From positions 878,954 to 942,953 of the forward strand of contig NW_001865040.1 of NCBI RefSeq assembly GCF_000002865.3: a stretch of 64,000 nucleotides of DNA, in the 5' to 3' direction. The position numbers and the translations under genes were made by a program. The notes below the pieces were generated by a model, which was given only the letters and a program-made list of their open reading frames with translations, made no database searches and had not been told where the DNA came from. Below, one piece after another: positions 11,372 through 22,758 of this stretch. Source of the DNA: Monosiga brevicollis MX1. Lineage: Eukaryota > Opisthokonta > Choanoflagellata > Craspedida > Salpingoecidae. Numbering within the stretch: position 1 is the stretch's first letter; every line of letters starts with the position of its first letter.

Positions 11372-12826
11372 ATGGCGACGGCTGCACAAGCATCGGCTGC
11401 ACAGGCGGCGCCGGCGGAGCCGGGTCAGGCAGAGATCGATGAGAACCGCAAGCGAAAGCTAAGCATGTTTTTGCGCGAGCTGTGGCGGGCTGGGGCCATT
11501 CATGTGCGTTGTATGGTTGGCTGGCAAGGCGCGCATTTGCGGCTCCGGGATGTCTCACCTTTGCGTGACGTGCAGGGATTCAAACACATTGAGCTCTATT
11601 TGCGGGGCAAGGAGGAGCTGATCGTGACAGTGGCCAATGAAATATCCACAGCTACACCCGTGGCTTCCCTGGCCTCTTCTTTGCAGATGAAGAGACTGCC
11701 TCGCAACCAGCAGTCGTTGATGCTCTCCGCCGGCACGCAGCGCGTGTTGAGCGGTTACGGCTATATTGACGTTGGTCTCCCGCCAGCCAGCCCCAGCGCA
11801 CTGGAGGAGCACGTGGACCCCAACACTACTGTCTTTTTGATTGCTGGATACAGCCGCTATTCGTGTCCTTACGTCTGGGTGCGTCCCGAGTGGCTGCACC
11901 CAACTTTTGAAGTTGCCGGGCCTTGATGGACCCATCTGCTTAAAAGGAGAAACTGACTGTGCGGTGACGACATGCTCATCGATGAATATCACATGGTGCT
12001 TGTGCAGGTACGAAACAACCACGAGCGGCTGGTGCACCTGGCAGACAAGGATGCAGCAAGCAAGGACAGTCCCCTGCGGCTCAAGACCACCTCCACGTGG
12101 CTGTCTGATGGTACGGCTCCGACATGAGCTCGCGGCTGTGCATGCAAGTCACCTGGGCGTTTTGTTGTTCTGACTGACACTCCATGTCGTGCAGATGTTA
12201 GTATTTGGGATATGATCGCTGAGCTGGTCGAGCTGTGCACTGTGCCCACACCGCTCAATCCCTTTTCCCTGGATTTTGAATATCTGGAAAGGTGTGCTTT
12301 TCACACCACACCCTTCAACACTCTGGCACCAGCAATTGTAATGGTCATTTTTGGGGTCATCCTGCAACGATTGTAGCCCTGACTAATGTCGAGCGCCACC
12401 CTTGTGTTAATGTGGCCCCATGCAGCTTGCGCGGTACAGAGGCCGTGCTCATCACAGGCGGTATCATGCATGGACTTCAGCACATTCTGAAGCGACCAGA
12501 TAAAGGTTATGCGGAAGCCGGTACGTCTGCATTACTCTGCATGGGTGTCAAGGCTCAGCACTCGGAAAGTCTGGGTTCGATTATCTCCCATCCAAGTGGG
12601 CCTGCCCCGTGTGCTTTTGGGAGTCTCGTCTGGCTTGCCGAACGCACAGCTTGGCATGTCGCTTATTCCGGGTTGTGCCTGTGTATCTTCGCTGACCCTC
12701 GGGCACGCAGTGCACAACGAGTTTGAGCGAGTGGCAAAGCTGCACTTTACTCGACTGCGCCAGCTTCATCATCTGGGCGCCCTGGACGAAGGCCTGCCAC
12801 AGCGGCGAGGCTCTGTGCTCTACTAA
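11372..12826 (+). CDS. unrecognised 305-residue protein
   Basis: Exons: 11372-11878, 12008-12110, 12195-12291, 12426-12520, 12711-12826; phases agree at every junction and donors are gtgcgt, gtacgg, gtgtgc and gtacgt, so the gene looks real. The N terminus is Ala/Gln-rich, then a basic-amphipathic stretch (RKRKLSMFLRELW), a mixed alpha/beta middle, and a helical C-terminal half with TTSTWLSDDVSIWDMIAEL and LITGGIMHGLQHIL. No signal peptide, membrane helix or catalytic motif is seen. I do not recognise the family. The stretch 11631-11693 could be a retained intron (gtggcc...tgcag), but it is open in frame. The stop codon (12824-12826) overlaps the stop of the opposing JMJD7 gene. Confidence 0.72.
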
Positions 12827-14361
12827 TCTGCCGCGGATGTGGTGTTGCCCAGGCTCCCAGCTTGCTCCAAGGCTTGGTGCAGCACGTACTTGACGTCATA
12901 CTGCATGTCATACCAGCAGTTGACGGCGATGCACTGGCCGGCCGTGTCGGCATCGCCATCCTGTTTGACCTGCACGTGTCGATCAGAATAGTTTGTGTGA
13001 TGAGGTTGTAGGGTTGAGGTAGCACATGTGTATCGATCCCACCAAAGTGTTGTTGTGGCGGGAAGGCAACGAGGTCTTGCTTCCCTTCTGGGTGCGGATA
13101 CGTGTCTGTAGGTGCCGGTTATGCAAGTGCTCGCACTGGAGAGGCAAAACGAGTGATGGGTTGCAAGAGCTGCGCTCTGAACCCTTGTGCATAACACCCA
13201 ATTTAAAACCATCTCTGTCTGACGACACGGTCCAGACCCACCTGATGATACCACAGGCTGGGTAGGTAGAGAAGATCGCCGGCTTCCAGAGTAATGTCAA
13301 TTCGCTCGAGGGCAGTCGTGGCAGGATAGCGAGTGCGGTGGTTGGGTTGCTCAGGATCAAAGACGATCCAAGGTCGAGGCGCCGCGTCCTGCTGCACCAC
13401 CTCGAAGGCACCCGTCGCCTTGTCTTGGACGTACTGATAGGTGGGCAGCTCTCGCGTGGGCAGGACCACGACACTGGGGGGGCTGTACAGGGTGAAATGT
13501 TTCCGACCGCGCAGGACAGCGTACGTGTTCTCGTAGTGATCCTTGTGGAGGGAGGTGGTTGCGTCCGCACCGCCCATCCAAAAATTAATGGCGTCGGGTG
13601 GCACGCCAAAGGCTTCTGAGGCAAAGGGCAATTCTGCTCCTGCCACATCGGCAAGCAACTGCGCGCCAAATTCAGTCTCAGCCGTCAAGTTGCTGTCTTG
13701 GTGAGAGATGTAAAACACGCCGGGCTTTGTCGGACGCCGCAAGTGGGCAATATAGTCTCCAAAGGTCCACCGCTGGCTCTCTGGCAGCACAAAGCAAGGC
13801 TCTGCCCCTTCACGCTCGAGCACAGCATCGCCTGCATGCGCGCTTGTGAGCTTGGTGCCCAAGTGTCAGATTTGTGCTCGATGGGGCAAGGGAGTGAGCG
13901 CGCGCGCGCACCGTAGCCGGTCGGGGTTGCCTCGACTGAGACGTCAAGGTGTCCATAATGGGTTTGAAGGTAGTCCAGCGACCATTTCTCAAAGGCAGGC
14001 CAATGGCAAACGCCACCACGGATGATCAAGGGGCGATTGGGTGAGACAAAGTCCCGCCAAAATCTATGAGCGAAAAACCAACAAAGGTTCGCAGTTGGTC
14101 AGAGATTTACAAGCTTCTTGTCCCATGATGTAGTCATCGAGGGCAGATGGCTTGCCCCCAAGATCAGGGTGCCAAAGGCGCTCATCACATTGCCGAGGCA
14201 AGCAAAATCAAACGCAGGCTGACAGCGTGCACCATGGACTCGGGTACGAACTCGATGGCAGAGGGCGGATCTCGACGCTCCACTATCGGCTGAGCGTATG
14301 CCAGCTCGCGACACTCTTGTAAGAGGGACATCGTGTCCACAAGCACGTGTCCCCGGGCCAT
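12823..14361 (-). CDS. JMJD7: JMJD7-type JmjC 2-oxoglutarate oxygenase
   Basis: Fe(II)/2-oxoglutarate hydroxylase; human JMJD7 hydroxylates lysine in DRG GTPases. Exons in coding order: 14252-14361, 13912-14063, 13242-13831, 12823-12969; 332 residues (human 316). The cupin core has TTSLHKDHYENTYAVLRGRK with the HxD iron ligands, and LLYLPSLWYHQV with the distal His. The start region, EFWRDFVSPNRPLIIRGG, and the end, IAVNCWYDMQYDVKYVLH, follow JMJD7 closely. The first donor is taken as gttcgt, since only it restores the conserved EFWRDF reading; this is a less common donor sequence. The ATG at 14361 is chosen because the upstream in-frame extension begins with GTG. It is convergent with, and overlaps by four bases, the unknown gene on the plus strand. 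Confidence 0.92.
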
Positions 14362-15378
14362 GGTCGATCGATACACCCTCGCTCACAGGCCCTCAGTTTG
14401 AGCGTGAAAACCCTCACCCGTCAGCCCCTCGCCTACCCTCCTCCCTCCTCCTTCCACTTTCACAGGACCAAGTAGGGCCTCTTGACCCGAGCACGTTGCC
14501 GACACACGCCTTCCGGTGGTTTTTTTTTCTTTTTTTTTTTTCTGTGTCTCCGTTTTATCTGACAACAGCCAGCTTGGAATTGTCAGCACATGACAACTGA
14601 AACGCGGCTGATGAGCGGGTTGCATCCTCAACACCTTGACGACCCGGATCTATAAAGTGTAGCAAACGACACACTACTTCTTAGAAAGAAAACGAGGCAG
14701 TGTTTTTTCGATGGATTTTTGCTTTTTCTTCTCTTCTTGCTGTCGATGTGGCGGGGCTGCGGTGGTTGGCGGTCAAGAGACGGGCTGGTGCAGCTCCCTC
14801 CTTTTTCCTTTTTTATTGTTCGCTTGCAGTTGATCAATCGGTGCCGAACAGGGTGGTTGATGAGATCATTGTCTCGCGACTTTTGTGTGTGCCCATGTTG
14901 GATCTGTGGTCCTACTGAAAAGGGAAGACAGGCAGCCGTGCGCAGCCTGAGCACCGGAGCTTCGATTGAACGCAACTTGTTGGCGTCCTTTTTCTCGTGG
15001 ATGGTCAGTGTGCAAACCATGCTGTGCCTGTCAATCTGCTTGCCTTCTGAGCCCGCGCTGTGGTCTTTTTGTCGCTATGCTTGGCCACTCTGCTATTTAT
15101 ACGCTGCCTTCGCCTTGCTCAGACACTGTAAATTTTGGGACAGCTGGTGGGCTGAGCCAGATCTGGCTGTTGGTTGCATATTCATCCGGCAATACGTGTG
15201 CATGCCCTATTGGTGGTGTTCACACAGGACACCGAGGCCTGGTCTTGGGCGACCGCAATGTCTCTCGCACTGGTCCTCGCTCGCCGCCACGGTGGCCGCG
15301 CGTAAAAACCCAGCGAGCCGCTGTTGAACACTTGCCGCCCATACGTCGCCGCGCACGCTCTCTCATTCACTTGCAACC
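14362..15378. other. divergent intergenic region, JMJD7 / WD40 gene
   Basis: About 1 kb. It contains T-rich tracts at 14520-14541, a tataaa at 14651-14656 and several open frames on both strands. A 202-codon frame at 14719-15327 has Trp/Cys-rich, unpatterned composition and no splice support, so I do not call it a gene. A non-coding RNA cannot be excluded. Confidence 0.4.
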
Positions 15379-16806
15379 ATGGCGGAGGAGTTTGATGAGC
15401 TAGATCGGCGCAGCTCCATCCGCCAGCTTTCGTGAGTGTTTGCTTCCTCCTGCCTGAACCAAATCAACAGTGTGCTCATGCCCCTTGTGCCTCTTCGCTT
15501 GCAGACATCGTGTTTCCTCGGCCCGCGCTCGACGATTGGCCAGGTGAGGCGCATTTTGACGGCTGCAGCCGACCTTTATGAGCCAAGCCGTTCTGGATCT
15601 TGCCAGGGAACATTGGCTGTGCTCACCTCTGTTCTTGCTCCAACAAGGGCAAGCGCGCGCGTGGTTGAGGATGAGCAAGAACGCCAGCAACTCCAGCGTA
15701 CCAGGTACGAAACATTAGAGAAGAAGTGGGAACTCCTTTGATGCCTCAACTTTTTCCACCATGGTGAGGCAATCCTGTTTGCGTCATTTTGCTCACGCCA
15801 TTGCACCTCTTTCATCACGGGACAAACGACAGGCTGGAGGAAGCCAAGGCACATCGCCGCCCAAGCGTGCGGGCAGCTATTCGGGTGTGTATCGCTCTTC
15901 ATTCTCCTTGCCAACTCAAGTCCATTCGGTTATTGGCGCTCACTCTTGTCTCTTGCTCATTTCTAGCTTGAAGATGAATGGCGCGTAGCTACACTCGAAG
16001 ATCTGCGGGCAAGTCGTTTTCGTTCGAGTGGCCAGTTCCATGCGAGTGGCCGCCCAACAAACTCACACCATTGGGCTTTATGCCTTTGGTCTTCCCGTAG
16101 GATCATTTCATGGCCCGTAGCACTCTGCGAGGTCTCGATGTTGACGGTTTTGTTGAAGCCCTGCGCCCGCAGATGCATGTTCGTTCCCAAGCCGCCCAAT
16201 ATCTGTATTCAGTCAATGGCACGCTAGTCGTAACAGATCGCTAAAACTATTCTTCATCATCTCCTGTGTAGCACGCTGATGCCGACACGTACCTGCGCAA
16301 TCTTTACGAGAAAATGCGAGTGGGCACTCAGTTGGTTTCCTGGGTATGTTTTGCTGACGCTCAAGCCGCTGCAGTGCTTGCGCTGGCGTGGATATTCACC
16401 CAGCTTCTCTGGTGCAGGATAATTTTGCCACCTACATGATGCTGGAGTTTCAAAAGAAAAACGACGCGAGTGCTCGTGCCAAACATGCAAGTGAACCATG
16501 CTTGGAAATCTCTTCCCGGAGCCGCTTTCAGCTCACGCCCGCTGACTGGCTGCAAGTGTCTGGTGCTTTGACGCTCGAGGGAGGATGGTCTTATGAGTGT
16601 CTTGTGTGGCTCGTTTTTCTTTGCAGGTGCCAATACAGCTGCCAGCAAAGATTGCCACGCTGCCCCAGCGGAGCAATATTCGTGCCATGAGCTCCGGTCC
16701 CAAAGACCGGCTATATGTGCTCCAAGAGAACGGTCTGTTGATTCAAGCCCGTGGCAACGACCTTGGTCATTCGTCAAATGCTTGGACGCACATGTCGATG
16801 CTCACC

Positions 16807-16845
<39 letters not shown>

Positions 16846-19800
16846 TTCATGTACTTTAGCCACGCTAACCATATGGAACAGCTCTGATAGTGCCGATACG
16901 TGGACTCAAAAGCATGTCCTTCCATCGGCTGGCTCCACGGGCAATACCTGGGTGACAGACATGGTCTTGTTGCCCACCCTGGGTCGGGTACGTGGGTCGA
17001 TCCGGGCCCTCCATCAATCACTTTGAATCGAGGAACCTGCTCTCGTTCTGATGCCACAACTCATTGCATCGGTGGCTCGCCATAGATTGCCGTGTGTGCC
17101 GGTGAACGCGAGCTCTGGTTCTATGACATGCGAACCCTGGAGCCTCATTTTGCGGTAGGCTCGAGCGCAGTACCTTGCGGTTTCTTGTCACCTGCTTTTT
17201 CTTTTATGTCTGTCTGTCTCTCCCCCCCACTTTTCCCTTTCTTCACGAGGTGTTTGCGTTGTCACGTCTCGCAGTTGATCCATCTCGCCGACACTCCGAT
17301 GAAAATGGTTTCCTTTACTGATCCTGAGAGCCAGGACGTGTGCGTATCTGCTGGTGACTGTTCACGAGCTTGCTTTTGATCACCAATCCGAAAAGAGCCT
17401 GCTCCCTGCTGGGTCCAAATATCTCATCATCATGACGCACCTCGCTTGCTTTGGGGCCCAATCCTCTTTTGGTTTTGTGCGGCGTGGATTATCAGGACTC
17501 TCGTAATTGGAGACCATGCCGGTTGCCTGAATGCAATTCAGCTGCCGCCGTTTTGCCTCACGTGCAAGGCCTTCAAGGAGAGCCAACGGTATGTACCACG
17601 AAACCCCTAACCCCTCGCCCTCTGAGAAGACGATCAAACCTTCTGACGCGCCCACTTGGATATGGCGGCGTTTGCCACGCTGGCAGGCAGGGAAAGCTTC
17701 AAAAGACTGTCCTGAAATTGTCCATCGACAAACTGCGCACGCCAAGCGAGTATTATGGAAACATAACCTACTCGCGGTGGCAGGTTCACAACGATTGGGT
17801 GTCAGGTCTCACTTACCTGCCATGGGTGCGCCTGCTGGCCTCGACCAGCAATGACGAGGCCACAGGCATGGTGATTGGCGAAGTGATCGAGCCAGTCCTG
17901 CTCCAGCCAAAGTCCCTGGCCATCGACCCGGACGGTGTGTTGCAAAGGGCCCAAGCCCAAGCCCATAGCTTCCTGTGGCTCTTTAACCACGGTGGGGGCC
18001 AACGACAGACTGCCTATCACTAACGCACTTGCTTGCTCCTTCCACATGCATGCATGCATGCAGGCCCTTCGGCACATTTGTTTCCAAATGGCAACGCACT
18101 GCGGCGCAATGCGGGTGAAACTGTGTTTCGAATCAACAAAGGCGTCAAAGCCCTGGCGTTTTCTTCACGCGTCAATGTGGTTGTCACCGCCGGTCTGGAC
18201 CGCGTGATTCGTGTAAGTGTCGTTGGTATCTTGTTGGCGTCTCGTTTGCTAGAGGCGCACTTGCAAGAGCAGCTTGCGCATTCGGTATCGCGTGCCCGTG
18301 TACACCTTACAATGGTGCACTTCATCAGCTGTGGAATCCATACGTCAGTCTGCGCCCCAGCGGCTCCCTCGAAGGACATAATAGTATGTTTCTCGTGCGA
18401 GCGAATAGCATTCCAAAGCCAGGCGTCTTGCATCGTCATTAAACACATTCCTTGTGCCCCTGCCTCTGCATCATCACAGCACCAGTCTTGCAACTAGCGG
18501 TGCAAGAGGAGCGCGATCGTCTGTTCAGCTGCTCGGCTGATCGCGAAATTCGTGCTTGGCACCTGGTCGACATGACTTGCCTCATTGCACTCTCGCATCG
18601 GCGACACGCAGTGCCACTCGAGCCCTCCTGTACGTTGGCATAACATGAGTGCCCTCTAACCTTGCTTGTTTACTTCACCTCCTTCTCTCGCTTGATTGGC
18701 ACATTCTCAAACGGCTGCCTTTTATCGTGCACACGGTCGTTGTAGGCATGTTTTGGCATGTTCCCTCCTCCTCGCTGATGGTTGGCGCGGAAACCCTGTG
18801 TCAGCTGGTTATCAAAGCTTCCAAAGACACTGGCGCACATGTGCAAAGTCACGATTGCGCTGTCGTCTGCAGCGTGTTTTCTCGTCGATTTGGCCAACTC
18901 GTCACTGGTGACCAGAATGGACAGATCAAGGTTAGCCATCATGGGGTCACACTCGATCATCTGTGTACTCGTGAAACGGGTGACATTCAAGTGGCTGTCG
19001 TCGGCACAGAACCGGACCCAGACTCAGACCCAATATAATCATGCACTCATTGAATACTCATGCGCTCTTGCTTGCTTGCTTGCGCGCAGAGCTGGGATGC
19101 ACACTCTGGTGCCCAGATCTTTGAGTTTGACATCAACGAAGGCGGTGAGTGGAGCCCCCCTTTTTTTTTCAGACCCTTTTTTGTTTTCCTCTTTCCGGTT
19201 TTTTTTTTCTGGGATTCTAANNNNNNNNNNNNNNNNNNNNNNNNNNNNNNNNNNNNNNNNNNNNNNNNNNNCCCCCCCCCCCCCCCCCCCCTCTCCTCTT
19301 TCTCTTCTTAACTTTCACCGCGTATTAGATGAGGGCAAGAGCGATCTGACGCACATGGTCCTTGATGCTTCTGATCGTCGGTACGTGTACATGTCCACCC
19401 TTGGCTCCAGCCGCGAAAGAAGCAAGGGACATGGCTCACTTGAAGAATTGATTTGGTATCCAGACTGGTGACCGCGCAAGCCAACGGCAGCTTGCGCATT
19501 TGGAACTACAACAATGGCCAGTTGCTACGGACGCTCGACAAGGTGCGTTGACAGACTTGACCGCCATTTGCAAGGGGTTTCGCTTGAGAGGTTCCGAGCG
19601 TATCTCGTCACTCCACTCACCTAGAGGCGGGTTGCACGCTCTAGGGCACCTCGCTGGAAGTGATGCGGGTCGCTTACGTTACTCATGGCATGCTGCGGTA
19701 ATTACCTCCCCTTCCTGCACAATCCTTTCAGACCCTTTGCGTCGCTCATCCTGACTTGTGTTTCGTAGGACAATCGTTTGTGGCGGCTGGGATCGACGTT

Positions 19801-21909
19801 TGTTCGTGTTCAAAGATAGCCCTGAAGATGATTTGTCCATGGCTCCTAATCTGCCCATCTCTGCTCGCTGGCCCGAGGTTGGTATTGCTTTGCTACCTCT
19901 AGCAGACAGGCATCCCACCTGTGCATCATTCATGTCTGATAATCATGTCGGTGTGCATAGGCCGAGCGACATGATGATGACATTGTTACTCTGGCCGTCC
20001 TTCCCCCGAATCTTGCTGCTGCTGCTTCTTATAACGGCGAGATTATCATTTGGAATCTGGTGTCTGCTGCTGTTGTCGTCCGTTTGGCCACACCAATCAA
20101 TGTTCAACGACGCGTGTCGCGGCGCGAAACAGCCGGCAACGTGCTTTTGGATTCCATGGTGCGTTGCGCGCGCCTCAGCCCGGCTCGCGCGCAACGGCAC
20201 GTTGTCTCACGCTTTGATTTGACCTTGTTGGCTTTCTTCTGTTCAGTTGGAAAACTCGACCGTAACTTGCATCTCCTTCATCCACAATCGGCCCTTAAAA
20301 CCGGGTGTCGCCCGCCTCGTGGCTGGTGGTACCCAGGGGACTGTCGTATTTTGGAGCTGGTTGCAAGGCGGTCGGCGCATATCTAGTTTCACCACGGTAC
20401 ACCACCAGATCTACGCCGTGCCCTATTTTGCTCGTAAGATTTCTCTCATGTTCATTGCCACTTCGGTGCACTTGTGCTTCTTGTTATCCACGGTCACTAG
20501 ACGCGCCAGAAACCCACCACCGTGACCAGCTTGGATGTGTCTTTGGACGGTGAAACGCTTGCTGTTGGAGATGCTGATGGTTCGTCCACCTCACCCGCCG
20601 TCTGCGCACCCGGACTATCGAGATCCAGGCTTGAGACTTGTAAATCCACTCATTGCTGACTGGCGAGGATAGGATGGATTCGGTTGTACAATCTCACGGG
20701 CTATGCCTATGCGGAGCACGGTAATGCATCCAGCTTGGAGTCTTGTGCTTTGTATACAAACATATGGCCACGGACAGGACACCTGTTCTTGTGCGCTGTG
20801 GCGTTGATGGTGGCCTCGGTCGCAGACTTGTGGCTCATGCGTACCACCTGTTCTCTGCAACCTCATTTAGGTGGGCCCGATGAGCGGCCGGTTTCTTCTC
20901 GGCCAGTCACCTTCTCCACGGGATTACAGGACGAGGGTCCGGACGTGCTTGCTCACTGGAAAGGCCACCTCCAAGGCATTACCAATCTCAGCTTTCGAGT
21001 CATCGAGACCACTGAGTGAGTCTTGATGGAGTTGGGGTGGGATTGCGTTGCAAATCTTGTTCTCATTTGCTCGTCTTAATACCCTTGCCCGTCGTTAGAG
21101 TTGTGATTTCGTGCAGCAAAGACGGCTGTGTACGCTTGTGGGACCACGAGGGGTCTTTCATTGCCACACTGGGTGATCCAGAGATCTATGACGTACACAA
21201 GCCACAACCTGGCGTCATCCGCGTCGCCCCTCTGACATCACACAGGCCGAGGAAGCGGATCAGGCTGCGCGGGAGGAGGAGTCACGCTTTGCTCGTGAGA
21301 TGGCCGAGCTTGGTATCTACGACGACGATGATACAAGCGCCGCCAATGACATTGAGAGTGTTTGGGGTAGTCGACCAGCGTCTCGCTTTGCCAGTGCGTC
21401 TGTACGGACGGCACGGCATCGTTCACAGCGCAATGAGGCGCAAAGTGATGTTCGACGCCGACCCAATAGTCTCTTTTCCCTCCGCCAGCCTTCTGCAACT
21501 GGCCAGGCTTCAGCTCGAGTATGTCCTTCAAGCACATGCGTATGCATATGTGTGTGTATGTGTGCGCGCAAGGAACTCTTACGTCACGCGTGTGTGTGTT
21601 TGTGTGTATGTGCTCGTTTCGCAGCCCTTGGATAAATCATCTTATGCCTTCCGCCAGATCCGCAGCGAGTAAGTCTTGTTCTGATAAGCGGGGGAAATAG
21701 GATTTGAATGAGGAAGATGGACTCTAACTTGTGCCACTCGTTTGCTTGTGTTGGTCTCAGGACGCTGTATGCACCAACATCATCGCGCATCAAATCGGCT
21801 CCTACGTTTCAGCGTCTATCGGCACACGGGAATGGAAGCTGGGAGCGACATCTGAATAACGTTCCGTATCGTCCAGAGAGTGGCAAAGTGAGTGCTTTCA
21901 TATCTTTTG

Positions 21910-21951
<42 letters not shown>

Positions 21952-22148
21952 TCTCTCTCCCTCTCTCGCACTCAATCTCACTCTGGCTTTGGCTTCTGTC
22001 CTAACAGGTCTACATGTCGTTGCCCTATCATCATTTGGATCGCGTCGAAGGCGTGGGTATTCGGCCGACGAAGAAACCTGGTGGTGCCTCAAAGTCTGCT
22101 CAACGCTTCCGTCCAAAGTTGGGCTCGCGTTCGACGAGCGAGCAGTAG
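15379..22148 (+). CDS. EF-hand/WD40 protein, WDR49/WDR64-like, 33 exons
   Basis: Probable cilium-associated WD40 scaffold; 1,124 residues. Exons: 15379-15431, 15505-15543, 15648-15704, 15833-15884, 15967-16008, 16101-16178, 16272-16343, 16418-16486, 16627-16772, 16882-16987, 17086-17154, 17275-17339, 17496-17588, 17687-17934, 18064-18212, 18329-18383, 18480-18629, 18746-18930, 19090-19144, 19329-19380, 19464-19542, 19645-19697, 19769-19877, 19961-20158, 20247-20396, 20501-20579, 20673-20720, 20871-21015, 21099-21192, 21246-21518, 21625-21668, 21761-21887, 22008-22148. Order: coiled-coil N terminus, EF-hand-like segment (GLDVDGFVEAL; LVSWDNFATYMM), then WD repeats over most of the rest, e.g. 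LVIGDHAGCLNAIQLPP, LFSCSADREIRAWHL, EIIIWNLVSA, ISCSKDGCVRLWD. The tail is polar and Arg/Ser-rich. Two introns use GC donors (16009 and 16487). The exon 3 acceptor and the ends of exons 6 and 9 are the least certain. Confidence 0.85.
16811..16842 (+). repeat. T run in an intron of the WD40 gene
   Basis: 32 consecutive T bases before the acceptor near 16881, an extreme polypyrimidine tract; its length may be unreliable in assembly. Confidence 0.8.
18045..18063. repeat. ATGC tandem repeat at a splice acceptor
   Basis: Four copies of a self-complementary 4-mer run directly into the cag acceptor of exon 15. The intron therefore has no usual pyrimidine tract next to its 3' splice site. Confidence 0.7.
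19221..19271. other. assembly gap (51 N) followed by a C run
   Basis: 51 N bases followed by about 20 C (19272-19291), inside the intron between 19145 and 19328. The T/C homopolymers on both sides explain the failed read-through. No coding sequence is missing, since the exon phases on both sides match. Confidence 0.95.
21541..21611 (+). repeat. TG-rich microsatellite in an intron
   Basis: Interrupted tg/tgtg units within the intron between 21519 and 21624 of the WD40 gene. Confidence 0.65.
21911..21967 (+). repeat. CT microsatellite in an intron
   Basis: Nearly perfect CT dinucleotide run of over 50 bases in the last intron of the WD40 gene, probably extending the pyrimidine tract before the acceptor at 22007. 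Confidence 0.85.
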
Positions 22149-22758
22149 GCTCAACTCGTCATCATTAGAAAAAGTGAATTATTATCTCAGGCCCTGCTCC
22201 TCTCTCGCCTCGTGTGTGAATGGTACGCGTTTTGAATGATGCTTTTTGAACGACTCCCTTACAATGTTTCTGAACGTCTTGCTAGCTAGCTTTTGGCGGC
22301 CTTAGCCTTCCTACCTTTCGATTTTTTTTTTCTTTTGCGTTCTTAATCTTCAGCAGGATTCACTTGTAACAAATCGAAACTTGCGTTTTTTTTTGTTTTT
22401 TTTTTGTGATTTTTTTCATTCATTTTCGAACAAGCTCAACTCGCGCCTCCTGCGTTTTTTTTTTTTTTTCCGTACACGACCAACTGCAGCGAGGAGCACC
22501 TGGTGCTGAGCCTGGCGGGCGTGGCACATGAGTTTGCAGCTTGAATGTACTTGAAAGCAGTCTGGTGTCAAAGGGGCACGCAGTCTTGCGCACCTTCTTC
22601 CCAAAGCTCTTTGGGACTTGACAACGCTCCGGACAAGTTTTCGGCGAGGCAACGAGGCACAAAATCATGCCGACAACCGCGGCGATTGAAGACGCACTTT
22701 GGCTCACTTGGTTGGCGTTGTAGTAGCTCAGGTACTTTTTGCCGCGTGTCAATGCGCT
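22149..22758. other. intergenic region, WD40 gene / CCP1 gene
   Basis: 610 bases between two genes on the same strand. T runs occur at 22321-22331, 22386-22405 and 22456-22470. The in-frame stretch 22699-22758 before the CCP1 ATG is open but weak; an earlier ATG at 22699 is a possible alternative start. Confidence 0.45.

Noticed and set aside
14719-15327. 202-codon plus-strand frame upstream of the WD40 gene, with hydrophobic start
   Set aside because: Cys/Trp/Arg-rich, unpatterned sequence with no family likeness and no splice support; overlapping minus-strand frames look equally random.
19221-19291. N gap and C run, considered as a missing exon of the WD40 gene
   Set aside because: Exon 19 ends in phase 1 and exon 20 starts with the two bases that complete an Asp codon, so no exon needs to be missing.
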